A DNA stretch of 64,000 nt from Symsagittifera roscoffensis (lineage: Eukaryota; Xenacoelomorpha; Acoela; Convolutidae), in contig NC_087068.1 of the NCBI RefSeq assembly GCF_963678635.1, forward strand, positions 22,345,029 to 22,409,028. The letters are read 5' to 3'. Each line of letters begins with the position of its first letter. The first letter of the stretch is position 1. Below the pieces are notes generated by a model. That model ran no database searches. It was not told the DNA's origin and was given only the letters and a program-made list of their open reading frames with translations. Below, piece by piece: positions 39,201-42,366 of the stretch. The position numbers and the translations under genes are program-made.

Positions 39201-42200
39201 GTTGATTTTGATAATTTAAAACAGCTCGCAAAGATGATTGCAAAAGCAGGCTATGCAAATCATGAAAACTTGGAGTTTTCTTCCGTAAGTTCTATAACCT
39301 TGTATCAAATCGAAAAAAAAATAACCGAATGTTCAAGATGGGTTACTAAGAATGCAACAAAGAAACATTTCAAGTGGAGTTTGTGAACCTGTGTCTTTTC
39401 GCAAACAAATTTTTTCGAGCAAATCAAAAAAAGAAACGAGATAATTTGAAGCTATTTTAACAGCTTGCAGCGCTTCGCACAAATTTAGTTGTGCGAGCAA
39501 GGTATTTAAAGAAACATGAGTATTTGATGTTCTTTTAGATAGTTCGAATCAATTCACAAAAAAAAACACTCCAAGAAGGAAATTGAAAACTTGAAGTTGA
39601 TTCAATAGCTGTTTTCGAGACAATATTTTTGCGCAAGCGGTCTGATGACCGGTGGTTAATACAATTACTTGTTCATTTTCAATCGAATAATAAAAGTATG
39701 AAGTAAATAGTAAAAATGTAAAATATTTATCCAAGCTATTTTTCAAAGGAGGAAAATACGAAACATTTATTTAGATAACTTTTAGATGCAGATATGATCA
39801 AAATATTTGTTGAATTACAAAAAAAAGCAGATTTGAGAAAACGATTCAGTAAGTTTGTTAGACAAAATGTTTACAAAAAAAGTCAATGTCTCGAAGTTAT
39901 ATCTCTTGCTAAAATAAAAGCGAACATAAAAATTGCATGGCTCATATTTACCTAATAGATGAAGAGAAAAAATTTCCAAAAAAAAGAAACAAGGATAGCC
40001 GGTTACTGTGCAAGTGGCACAAAATGTTCTTATAAAAACTCTTAGAAAAACCGAACTATTTTCAAATTATTGTCGTTTTTTTTCCATCGTGACTTTTTTT
40101 ACGACGAAACAATTCAAGTTGCTTCTCCCAGCTTGCACCCAAAGGCAAGAGCTAGTTTTCTTATGCAAGCAACTGAACAGAAAGCATTTTGAAATACTTC
40201 AAGTTGATTTAGATAATTTAAAACAGCTCGCAAAGATGATTTCAAAAGCAGGCTATGCAAATCATGAAAACTTTTTCCGTAAGTTCTATAACCTTGTATC
40301 AAATCGAAACGAATGTTTAAGATAGGTTACTAAGAATGCAACCAAGAAACATTTCAAGTTGAGTTTGTGAACCTGAGTTTTTTCGCAAACAAATTTTTTC
40401 GAGCAAATCAAAAAAAGAAAGGAGATTATTTGATGCTAGTTTAATAGCTTTTAGATAGCTTTTAGCTCGTTTAGAAAGCTTTTAGATGCAGATATGCTTA
40501 AAATATTTGTTGATTTACAAAAACGCAGATTTGAGAAAATGATTCAGTAAAATACTAGACAAAATGTTTACATATAAAGTCTATGTCTCGAATTTATATC
40601 TCTTGCCAAGAGCGAACATAAAAATCGCATGAATCATATTTACCGTAATCGACGAAGAGAAAAAATTTCCAAAAAAGAAACAAGGATAGCCGGTTACTGT
40701 GCAAGTGGCACAAAATGTCCCGACCATAGTCTTAAAAACACATCAAAATTTTTTCAAATTATTGTCGTTTTTTTCGGCGTGGTGGTGTGATAAAAGAAGC
40801 TAAACAAAAAACTGAAGATTAGTTTTATTCGACAGTCATAGTAAAACAAGCATATTGAAAAACAATTTTTTTTTAGAATTTGCAGTTTTATGAATTTTTG
40901 AAAATTTTGATTCCAAAAAGGCGTTTAAATACTTTAAGAAAACTAACGTTACTCAAAATTTTTGAAATTTTTTAACGTGGTTCGAATTATGACTAAAAGG
41001 GCTTTAATATGATATATCACTCAGCCCAGTCTGATGATTATTTGTGGTACCTCATTTTGCGTGAAGACAAAAAAAACTAAAGCACACCAAAAAAGTTCCT
41101 CCCCATTTTCAAACAAAAAATTTCTACAAAAAATGTTGTAACTCAGTTACCTCCACCATAGGAAATTTAGAAATGGCATTCACAAAGCTGAAGCTTCAAA
41201 AAAACATACACTAATTAAAAACCGACATTAAAATATGAACCTTAGGGGTGAGAAGGAAATATAACCTAGGGTGTGTTTTTTGTCAAGCAAAACAAGGACT
41301 CAAAGAGCGCTTGGGCACCAATCGATATTTAATATTAAAGCTTTTCTTAGTCATGCTTCGTATTCCAAAAAAAAATCAAAAGACTTGATTCAGTGTCAAA
41401 GCAAAGGGACTGGTTTGCATTTTTCGGGCTTTCAGACTTATTCACGCACCAAGCTCCTAATCTGATATACTTTCATTTTAAAACCTTTCAGCTTTTATGA
41501 ACTAATTTTACGGTTGATCATCCTGTGGTCACACGACTTGGTACTACTTACACAGTAACTGGTTCCTCTTGATAAGATCTAGGATTTTTGCGAGCAAAGT
41601 GTTCGAGGGTAGGAAATTGTGCCAAAATTTCAACTTTTTCCGCCCCAATTTTTCTATTATCCTTTGCTAAACATGACACAATACTCGACGACGACGCTTT
41701 GAATCTTTTCCCTAATCGTTTGGCTTTTTATTTGGTGGCTATTTTTAAAATTAACTTTAGGCTTTCAATATCAGCTTTGGTTTTAAGAAAACTAATTATA
41801 TCTCTTGCTATACGAAAAGAATTTGAAAGATTTCAGGTATGCTGGAAAAATTGCATACCTGCAAACTGAACGCCAACACACGAGTCATACATATTATCTA
41901 CGTATGACTGGTCCCAATATACAGTCATTTCTTCAGCTGACATTTCATCTCCGTATTCTTTGGCTCTTGTCACATCTACAAACTGACTTTGGTTTGGGTC
42001 ACACGTATACGCACACCAGAGTTCCAAGAAGTTCCGGTAACACGCTGGACACTGTGAGAGAAGCTGTGATGGAACTGCCATGTTTGATTTAAGAGATATA
42101 ATTTGACTAGCGTCACAACACACTGCTGGGTCTTCGTTGTTGACGTAAAAATTTGGGCATAGAGACTGCAAAATACTAGTTGCTTCATCGTCATCAACAG

Positions 42201-42366
42201 GTTGAGGTTCAGTTTGGTTCACACACGGCTGATCCGAGGCACCCGATTTCATGCAAGAACCCCGCAAAGCACATCTATTTTCCTCATGTATTGGTGTATA
42301 ATCTCTACACCACGTAGTGCTCAGTAAAAAAGCACATAAAACAGATGTTAAGACGTAGAATTTCAT
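38..42366 (-). CDS. NPC1: NPC1 sterol transporter gene, 13 coding exons, C-terminal part outside the window
   Basis: NPC1 moves unesterified cholesterol out of late endosomes and lysosomes. Coding exons chain with matching splice phases: 42366-41859, 37921-37766, 37068-36815, 34979-34756, 34335-34225, 33566-33452, 28427-28100 (or 20883-20556), 27831-27732 (or 20287-20188), 16051-15676, 15246-15129, 14832-14705, 890-606, 228-38. About 964 residues are visible; vertebrate NPC1 has about 1,280, so the last quarter lies left of base 1. Seen in order are a signal peptide, the cysteine-rich sterol-binding N-terminal domain, TM1, TM2, the middle luminal domain, the sterol-sensing domain (motif [10 protein letters not shown]), and the start of the C-terminal luminal domain. 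Oddities: exons 7-8 occur twice, exon 10 uses a GC donor, and other genes are nested in its introns. The family call rests on continuous similarity to remembered NPC1 proteins; exon ends were read by eye. Confidence 0.95.
606..890 (-). CDS. NPC1: NPC1 exon 12: cytosolic loop and the following membrane helix
   Basis: Acceptor GTTTAAG precedes 890 and donor GTTAGA follows 606; phase 0 on both sides, 95 codons. The peptide has RFDVLCCV (RLDIFCCV in vertebrates), an acidic/Ser-rich loop, a helix ([18 protein letters not shown]), and then [13 protein letters not shown], a highly conserved NPC1 motif. Confidence 0.95.
891..1389. other. Non-coding stretch between NPC1 exon 12 and the MANSC-type gene start
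   Basis: The 5' flank of the plus-strand gene inside NPC1 intron 11. I see no supported promoter or gene. Confidence 0.6.
1390..1562 (+). CDS. MANSC-type gene exon 1: signal peptide and first cysteines
   Basis: The ATG at 1390 begins [19 protein letters not shown], a hydrophobic signal, followed by LCDGGGEF and SCFAQFF. The exon ends at GAC AA|GTAAGC in phase 2. The short open frame was found by translation. A TATA-like AATATAAAT lies about 15 bases before the ATG, too close to count as a promoter. Confidence 0.65.
1390..10362 (+). CDS. Small type I membrane protein with a MANSC-like domain, four exons
   Basis: Exons 1390-1562, 1825-2083, 9102-9357 and 10268-10362 join in matching phases (2, 0, 1) to give 260 residues. 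Residues 1-24 look like a signal peptide. Residues 35-140 contain SC, HCAELCC, YYCDAV, NCILLMC and NC. This cysteine spacing recalls the MANSC (MANEC) domain of HAI-1, LRP11 and MANSC1 (CxxACC...CxxAL...CxLxxC), with an Asn-rich insert at about residues 90-105. A transmembrane helix follows at about 175-197. The basic cytosolic tail ends with NYASI, a YxxI sorting-type motif. It is nested antisense in NPC1 intron 11. The ligand and role are unknown. The family call is moderate; the gene structure is well supported by phase. Confidence 0.7.
1825..2083 (+). CDS. MANSC-type gene exon 2: cysteine-rich domain
   Basis: Acceptor TTTTCAAG precedes 1825 and donor GTAAGA follows 2083; phase 2 in, phase 0 out. 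It encodes [13 protein letters not shown], an Asn/Lys-rich low-complexity insert, YYCDAVMYS and [17 protein letters not shown]. Confidence 0.7.
2084..2863. other. Intron of the MANSC-type gene, no gene seen
   Basis: AT-rich sequence. The plus-strand frames here (2084-2455) show no domain-like pattern. Confidence 0.6.
2864..2935 (+). tRNA. tRNA-Pro (anticodon AGG)
   Basis: A complete 72-nt cloverleaf can be drawn. The acceptor GGGACAG pairs with CTGTCCC. The D arm reads TGGTCTAGTGGTATG (A box), the anticodon stem CTCGC/GCGAG holds loop TTAGGGT with AGG at 2896-2898, and the T arm reads CCGGGTTCAATTCCCGG (B box). No CCA is encoded and there is no intron. A Pol III terminator TTTTT lies at 2945-2949. 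It sits in intron 2 of the MANSC-type gene, same strand, and so also inside NPC1 on the opposite strand. Confidence 0.97.
3085..3350. repeat. Dispersed repeat, 'AAGGATAGCCGGTTACTGTG' family, copy 1
   Basis: Shared with about 39990-40090 (partial) and 40678-40930: AAGGATAGCCGGTTACTGTG, CCGACCATAGTCTTA, ATTGTCGTTTTTTT and GACAGCCATACTAAAACAAG in order. No coding capacity is seen. Confidence 0.8.
3405..4265. repeat. Cluster of ATTATAATCGATTATAAT palindromes
   Basis: Many copies of TTATAATCGATTATAA and half-forms (AATTATAATTGATTATAATC, AATCAATTATAAT) are scattered over about 850 bases, separated by unrelated text. Each full copy is palindromic around CGAT. Confidence 0.85.
4266..5649. other. Intronic AT-rich stretch, decayed repeats only
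   Basis: A decayed hairpin module (ACAGATGCGAAATGGAGCTT near 5409) is the only recognisable item. Confidence 0.55.
5650..6180. repeat. Dispersed repeat shared with 44.15-44.69 kb and 56.1-56.9 kb
   Basis: The phrases TTGAAACCAAAATCTCAGAT, GTTTTTGAGAAAA and CCCACC...GACTTTTTCGAAG...GCAGACA occur here, at 44.2-44.7 kb and, as several tandem variants, at 56.2-56.9 kb. Confidence 0.65.
6440..6532 (-). repeat. Terminal-hairpin module without a clear tRNA head
   Basis: AACTAGTTGTTAGCCCGAAA and AACGCTTGCTAAACGCAAGC match the 3' modules at 18 and 36 kb. A further copy lies at about 8045-8135. Confidence 0.65.
6533..7214. other. Intronic repeat-derived stretch
   Basis: Hairpin module CACAGAGGCGAAGCGGAGCT at about 6656 and several AAGCCG-AAAA phrases shared with 17.5-17.8 kb. 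No gene. Confidence 0.55.
7215..7700 (-). repeat. tRNA-headed SINE-like element, family a
   Basis: Minus-strand Pol III boxes: A-like TAGCGTAGAGGTAGG and B-like GGGTTCAAACCTGGG (about 7485-7550). It also has a hairpin module CACAGAGACGAAGTTGCACTT at 7215. About 95% identical to 18808-19310. Confidence 0.7.
8045..8135 (-). repeat. Terminal-hairpin module, another copy
   Basis: CAAGTTGTTAACCCGAAAAA then AACGCTTGCTTAGCTCAAGC. Belongs to the family seen at 6.5, 18.0, 25.5 and 36.4 kb. Confidence 0.65.
8136..9101. other. Intronic dispersed repeats
   Basis: The text around 8830-9040 (TTGATCATGTGTTTCGTGAT, CCTTTCTTTAACAAAG, AACCGCGGAAATC) is also found at 18.59-18.75 kb and 38.34-38.5 kb. No gene. 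Confidence 0.6.
9102..9357 (+). CDS. MANSC-type gene exon 3: stalk, transmembrane helix, juxtamembrane tail
   Basis: A pyrimidine-rich acceptor ending TTTTTACAG precedes 9102. The helix [20 protein letters not shown] is followed by a basic tail. The exon ends at CCA T|GTGAGT, phase 1. Read through, the frame would stop after CE at 9366, so an unspliced short form is the alternative end. Confidence 0.7.
9719..9895. repeat. Direct repeat copy 1 with G-quadruplex-like start
   Basis: Begins GGGGAGGGAGGGGGAGGG (9719-9736), then GGTTCATCGGATTCTTTTT, CGATCACATTGACATTCCC and TATGCATTTGGAAAAAACTG. Copy 2 at 10603-10790 is about 90% alike. The two copies flank the last exon of the MANSC-type gene. Confidence 0.85.
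9905..10215. repeat. Two diverged tandem units (about 170 bp)
   Basis: ATAAATGGCGCA, GAATAATTGAATAG and ATCGTGGATCGG...GTCAGCTTAA in 9915-10035 recur as ATAAATGGCGCA, TTAATTGAATAA and ATCGTGGCTCGG...GTCAGCTTAA in 10080-10200. Intronic, between the third and fourth exons of the MANSC-type gene. Confidence 0.65.
10268..10362 (+). CDS. MANSC-type gene exon 4: C-terminal tail
   Basis: Acceptor TTGTTCTAG precedes 10268; phase 1 in. The peptide [19 protein letters not shown]...KVLI ends with TGA at 10360-10362, and AATAAA follows 17 bases later. The Tyr-Ala-Ser-Ile motif fits YxxI sorting signals. Confidence 0.65.
10379..10384 (+). promoter_or_regulatory. Polyadenylation signal AATAAA of the MANSC-type gene
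   Basis: A canonical AATAAA begins 17 bases after the TGA of the last exon. It supports the plus-strand gene ending here with a very short 3' UTR. Confidence 0.6.
10603..10790. repeat. Direct repeat copy 2 with G-run
   Basis: Starts with 12 G, TA, GGGGG, A, GGG (10603-10625), then the same text as 9737-9895. It lies just downstream of the MANSC-type gene polyadenylation signal. Confidence 0.85.
11135..11240. repeat. Isolated degenerate relative of the 139-bp satellite
   Basis: It contains TATTACAGTGAGCGTATGC, CAGATATTGATCAAGTATGC and CCAATATAAAC in the satellite order, with substitutions, about 280 bases before the main array. Confidence 0.7.
11515..14570. repeat. 139-bp satellite array, about 21-22 units
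   Basis: The phrase TTCCAGTTAC recurs at 11673, 11811, 11950, 12088, 12227 and so on to 14451, almost always 139 bases apart. Units are highly alike in the centre and diverged at both ends (near 11520-11700 and 14400-14570). A further degenerate unit lies at about 11135-11240. Located in NPC1 intron 11. Confidence 0.97.
14705..14832 (-). CDS. NPC1: NPC1 exon 11: last part of the sterol-sensing domain
   Basis: Acceptor TTCTAG and donor GTAAGT; phase 1 in, phase 0 out. It encodes [17 protein letters not shown] and a membrane helix ending YYWDAAREA. Its downstream intron of about 13.8 kb holds a 139-bp satellite and the whole plus-strand MANSC-type gene. Confidence 0.95.
15129..15246 (-). CDS. 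NPC1: NPC1 exon 10, followed by a GC donor
   Basis: Acceptor CTTTAG; the peptide RAVKKDAEE...[18 protein letters not shown] matches NPC1 (VAPSMFLSSFSETVAFFLG). The frame requires a phase 1 junction at 15129, but the next intron bases are GCTAGT rather than GT. The nearby GT (TA|GTTAAC) would create a stop on joining. This is read as a GC-AG intron. Confidence 0.85.
15676..16051 (-). CDS. NPC1: NPC1 exon 9 (intact): TM3 and sterol-sensing domain
   Basis: Acceptor TTTCAG and donor GTCAGT; phase 2 in, phase 0 out. It encodes [16 protein letters not shown], then TM3 ([15 protein letters not shown]) and the sterol-sensing domain up to [20 protein letters not shown]. Its 5' part, up to about 15932, is duplicated at 23478-23595; the 3' part is unique. 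Confidence 0.95.
16393..16577 (-). repeat. tRNA-headed SINE-like element, family b (Leu/Ser-like head)
   Basis: The minus strand reads GTGGCTGAGTGGTTAGTGCG, a near-perfect A box of a long-arm tRNA, and later AGATCGAATCC (B box). At the other end lies the palindromic module CACAGAGGCAAAGCTGAGCT. The open frame starting MAEWLV is merely this head translated. Duplicated at 23937-24120. Confidence 0.75.
17740..18016 (-). repeat. SINE-like element, family c, with terminal hairpin (unit A)
   Basis: Minus-strand head: A-like TAGTCTGGAGGTAACG and B box GGGTTCGAATCTG (about 17820-17895). On the plus strand a conserved module GTTTACCCGAAAAAAGTATA follows, and it ends in the hairpin CGCTTGC...GCAAGCG-like (17993-18011). 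Unit B copy at about 25284-25560. Confidence 0.7.
18808..19310 (-). repeat. SINE-like element, family a, in duplication unit A
   Basis: Close copy of 7215-7700, including the hairpin module, the CGCCAATTATGAGTCTACAT region and the minus-strand tRNA-like head. Its duplicate in unit B is at about 26352-26854. Confidence 0.7.
19487..19680 (-). repeat. Diverged family b element in unit A (and 27031-27224 in unit B)
   Basis: Hairpin module CACAGAAGCGAAGCTGTGCT, then CACTTGCGAGAACACTACC. The decayed minus-strand head reads GAGTGGCTAGTGCG and GATCGGACCC. Confidence 0.65.
20188..20287 (-). CDS. NPC1: NPC1 exon 8, copy A
   Basis: Duplicate of 27831-27732, with the same splice sites. It leaves in phase 2 and joins exon 9 at 16051, restoring the continuous peptide [13 protein letters not shown]. 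Confidence 0.92.
20556..20883 (-). CDS. NPC1: NPC1 exon 7, copy A (downstream copy)
   Basis: Duplicate of exon 28427-28100, with intact acceptor, donor and frame and a single amino-acid difference (Leu for Phe in VLPWF). It is nearest to the only intact exon 9, so either copy could make normal NPC1 if the other is skipped. Including both copies of exons 7-8 would not splice in frame from exon 8B (phase 2) to exon 7A (phase 0). Confidence 0.93.
21446..22250. repeat. 76-bp tandem array, copy A (about 10-11 units)
   Basis: Units begin ATAACAGTTC at 21446, 21522, 21598, 21674 and so on, with inner text AAAAATCGTACTAACACATG and ATTTTGCTATATTGACAAAG. Later units are degenerate. Between AlkB copy A and NPC1 exon 7A. 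Confidence 0.95.
22701..23377 (-). CDS. AlkB copy A: two catalytic exons without their own 5' exon
   Basis: Exons 23377-23063 and 22991-22701 are intact duplicates of copy B with all catalytic residues and splice sites. The 5' exon is cut by the duplication junction, so no start codon of its own is visible. The only in-frame exon just upstream is the NPC1-AlkB chimeric exon 23595-23451, which splices to 23377 in phase 0. It could be the 3' end of a fusion gene or a silent partial copy. Confidence 0.75.
23451..23595 (-). CDS. Chimeric exon: NPC1 exon 9 (5' part) joined in frame to an AlkB exon
   Basis: The exon starts with the NPC1 exon 9 acceptor and encodes [11 protein letters not shown]...[10 protein letters not shown]. 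It breaks at 23476-23478, where tandem unit B meets unit A. It then continues in the same frame as AlkB residues ITLEFTQGV and ends at the AlkB donor GTATCA (23450-23449). Its length of 145 bases takes phase 2 in and gives phase 0 out, which fits AlkB exon 23377-23063. The NPC1 part stops just before TM3, so the sterol-sensing domain is lost from any product using this exon. Expression is unknown. Confidence 0.7.
23937..24120 (-). repeat. Family b SINE-like element in duplication unit B
   Basis: Counterpart of 16393-16577 with one base deleted in an A run. Confidence 0.75.
25284..25560 (-). repeat. Family c element in duplication unit B
   Basis: Counterpart of 17740-18016, with the same tRNA-like head and terminal hairpin. 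Confidence 0.7.
26352..26854 (-). repeat. SINE-like element, family a, in duplication unit B
   Basis: Counterpart of 18808-19310, carried along by the segmental duplication rather than inserted independently. Confidence 0.7.
27732..27831 (-). CDS. NPC1: NPC1 exon 8, copy B
   Basis: Acceptor TTTCAG and donor GTGAGT; phase 1 in, phase 2 out. The peptide [19 protein letters not shown]...WEVE matches the end of the NPC1 middle luminal domain. It can splice in frame to the truncated exon 9 of the fusion (23595) or, by skipping, to the intact exon 9 (16051). Confidence 0.9.
28100..28427 (-). CDS. NPC1: NPC1 exon 7, copy B (upstream copy)
   Basis: The exon encodes the core of the middle luminal domain, with the family motif [16 protein letters not shown] and [17 protein letters not shown]. 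Acceptor TTTGTAG and donor GTAAGC; phase 0 in, phase 1 out. This copy lies in duplication unit B and is the first met by transcription after exon 6. It differs from copy A by one residue (VFPWF here, VLPWF in A). Confidence 0.93.
28987..29867. repeat. 76-bp tandem array, copy B (one unit longer)
   Basis: Same array as 21446-22250. The offset to copy A changes from 7,541 to 7,617 within it, which is exactly one 76-bp unit. The extra unit is near 29360-29440. Confidence 0.95.
30318..30608 (-). CDS. AlkB copy B, last exon with the catalytic core
   Basis: Acceptor TTTTTAG precedes 30608 and the TGA stop is at 30318-30320. Within the exon, His5 and Asp7 (FHADN) and His63 (DWKH) are the iron ligands, and Arg83 and Arg89 (RLNLTFR) are the co-substrate arginines. 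Confidence 0.85.
   Translation of the reverse strand, partial: GVGFHADNERGIPDYPTIASVSLGATRRFAMKRNGTTRSEVSVLLPHGSVFTMLGACQKDWKHSILRGSTAPDGSFEKWNGVRLNLTFRNQFDAER
30318..31306 (-). CDS. AlkB-type 2-oxoglutarate/Fe(II) dioxygenase, copy B (complete candidate)
   Basis: An ALKBH2/3-like dioxygenase that would remove alkyl groups from nucleic-acid bases using Fe(II) and 2-oxoglutarate. Exons 31214-31068, 30994-30680 and 30608-30318 join in phase 0 across introns of 73 and 71 bases. A candidate first exon, 31306-31256, starts with an ATG in good context and would give 267 residues, but its intron would be only 41 bases, so the start is unsure. The catalytic set is complete: HAD (iron His and Asp) in [11 protein letters not shown], a distal His in DWKHS, and RLNLTFR (2-oxoglutarate arginines). 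FNSVLINIY and [11 protein letters not shown] are also family motifs. It lies in NPC1 intron 6 on the same strand, so its transcription would overlap NPC1 pre-mRNA. Some AlkB domains occur in mobile elements or RNA viruses, but the introns suggest a cellular gene. Confidence 0.8.
30680..30994 (-). CDS. AlkB copy B, second large exon
   Basis: Acceptor TTTTTGCAG precedes 30994 and donor GTAATA follows 30680; 105 codons, phase 0. It encodes [16 protein letters not shown], the substrate-lid region shared with AlkB homologues, and [14 protein letters not shown]. It differs from copy A by one residue (His in WTHVNG, Asn in A). Confidence 0.8.
31068..31214 (-). CDS. AlkB copy B, first large coding exon
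   Basis: The open frame [13 protein letters not shown]...[18 protein letters not shown] ends at donor GTATCA (31067-31066) in phase 0. The 5' edge (AAAAAAG acceptor) is tentative. Only its last 9 codons survive in copy A, where they are joined to NPC1 exon 9. Confidence 0.55.
31500..32720. repeat. ATAA/AAAT-rich higher-order repeat
   Basis: A low-complexity TAAATAAATAAA background carries larger units. ACACCTGATAAATAAATAA returns at about 31690, 31988 and 32293 (spacing about 298-305), each followed by GCAAAAGTGAAATGTAC-like and AACAAACAGACCC landmarks. Long minus-strand frames rich in Phe, Ile, Leu and Tyr here are artefacts of the repeat. Confidence 0.92.
33452..33566 (-). CDS. NPC1: NPC1 exon 6: middle luminal domain
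   Basis: Acceptor TTGCAG precedes 33566 and donor GTAACA follows 33452; phase 2 in, phase 0 out. It encodes [15 protein letters not shown] and [12 protein letters not shown], which join exactly to VLTMQLEIQ of either copy of exon 7. A solo half of a TA-flanked foldback element begins 32 bases upstream (33598). Confidence 0.9.
33598..33750. mobile_element. Solo left arm of the TA-flanked foldback element
   Basis: CAGTGCTGATTTAAATTAAC preceded by TA (33596-33597) starts a stretch matching the left arm of the 53-kb element up to about 33750. The other arm is not seen nearby. It sits directly upstream of NPC1 exon 6. Confidence 0.65.
34225..34335 (-). CDS. NPC1: NPC1 exon 5: start of the middle luminal domain
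   Basis: Acceptor TTGCAG and donor GTCAGT; phase 2 in and out. The peptide contains [14 protein letters not shown], an almost invariant NPC1 motif (VTTNPVDLWSAPSS in vertebrates), then FMPFYR. Confidence 0.95.
34756..34979 (-). CDS. NPC1: NPC1 exon 4: cytosolic loop and TM2
   Basis: Acceptor (T-run then TAG) precedes 34979 and a GTGTCT donor follows 34756; phase 0 in, phase 2 out. The peptide runs from [11 protein letters not shown] to a membrane segment, [16 protein letters not shown]. It corresponds to the cytosolic loop and second membrane helix that lead into the middle luminal domain. Confidence 0.92.
35102..35450 (+). pseudogene. LINE reverse-transcriptase fragment
   Basis: The translation contains [13 protein letters not shown], then in another frame [16 protein letters not shown], and then ADYTILIAN...[14 protein letters not shown]. 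These are RT motifs of jockey/CR1/RTE-like LINEs. The active-site ADD is changed to ADY, and there is a frameshift and a stop. It lies in NPC1 intron 3, antisense to NPC1. Confidence 0.75.
35870..35945 (-). repeat. tRNA-like head (Gly-like A box)
   Basis: The minus strand reads TGGTGCAGTGGTAGCACCC, an excellent A box, and TTTCGAATCCAG as B box. The acceptor stem is not pairable, so this is a SINE head and not a tRNA gene. Confidence 0.6.
36205..36412 (-). repeat. SINE-like element with the same terminal hairpin as family c
   Basis: The minus strand contains AGGGTTCGAATCCGGC (perfect B box). The plus strand has AACTAGTTGTTAACACGAAA and the hairpin AACGCTTGCTAATCGCAAGC at about 36384-36403. 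In NPC1 intron 3. Confidence 0.7.
36815..37068 (-). CDS. NPC1: NPC1 exon 3: end of N-terminal domain, proline-rich linker and TM1
   Basis: Acceptor ATTTAG precedes 37068 and a strong GTAAGT donor follows 36815; phase 1 in, phase 0 out. It encodes the [16 protein letters not shown] cysteine cluster, a proline-rich linker (PAPVPYPPP) and a transmembrane segment ([20 protein letters not shown]). Confidence 0.95.
37191..37565. mobile_element. hAT-type MITE with 8-bp target-site duplication
   Basis: A 375-bp element starts CAGGGGCGGATTTAAGG and ends CCTAGATCCCCTG, giving short imperfect inverted ends CAGGGG. It is flanked by direct repeats AACTATAC at 37183-37190 and 37566-37573. An 8-bp duplication with CAGGG-type ends is the hAT signature. 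No transposase frame is present. It lies in NPC1 intron 2. Confidence 0.75.
37766..37921 (-). CDS. NPC1: NPC1 exon 2
   Basis: Acceptor TTTGTAG lies before 37921 and a GTTAGC donor follows 37766. It enters and leaves in phase 1. The peptide [10 protein letters not shown]...[16 protein letters not shown] matches the NPC1 stretch that reads ALGLLCG...NKDNGQAPF in vertebrates. No long open frame marks this exon; it was found by translation of the minus strand. Confidence 0.9.
39093..39450. repeat. Diverged direct repeat, copy 1 (copy 2 at 40105-40440)
   Basis: ACGAAACAATTCAAGTTG, CCAGCTTGCACCC, TTTAAAACAGCTCGCAAAG and GGCTATGCAAATCATGAAAA occur in both copies, about 1 kb apart. The open frames across them differ mostly at amino-acid-changing sites, so they are not treated as genes. 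In NPC1 intron 1. Confidence 0.75.
40105..40440. repeat. Diverged direct repeat, copy 2
   Basis: Partner of 39093-39450, with a short deletion after GAAAACTT. Confidence 0.75.
40678..40930. repeat. Dispersed repeat, same family, copies 2 and 3
   Basis: A full copy is here; the first 100 bases are also present at about 39990-40090. Both lie in NPC1 intron 1. Confidence 0.8.
41859..42366 (-). CDS. NPC1: NPC1 exon 1: signal peptide and sterol-binding N-terminal domain
   Basis: The ATG at 42366 starts a hydrophobic signal peptide ([15 protein letters not shown]). A cysteine-rich domain follows with the NPC1 hallmarks [14 protein letters not shown] and [17 protein letters not shown], which form the cholesterol-binding pocket region in known NPC1. 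The exon ends after 169 codons plus one base at a GTATGC donor (41858-41857), phase 1. No certain promoter was recognised upstream. Confidence 0.95.

Larger units (their letters stand above)
37922..41858. other. NPC1 intron 1, repeat-filled
   Basis: It holds the repeats at 38.3-38.5, 39.1-39.45, 39.99-40.44 and 40.68-40.93 kb. No gene recognised on either strand. Confidence 0.65.

Noticed and set aside
39006-39386. 126-residue plus-strand frame
   Set aside because: Part of a non-coding direct repeat whose copies differ mainly at amino-acid-changing positions.
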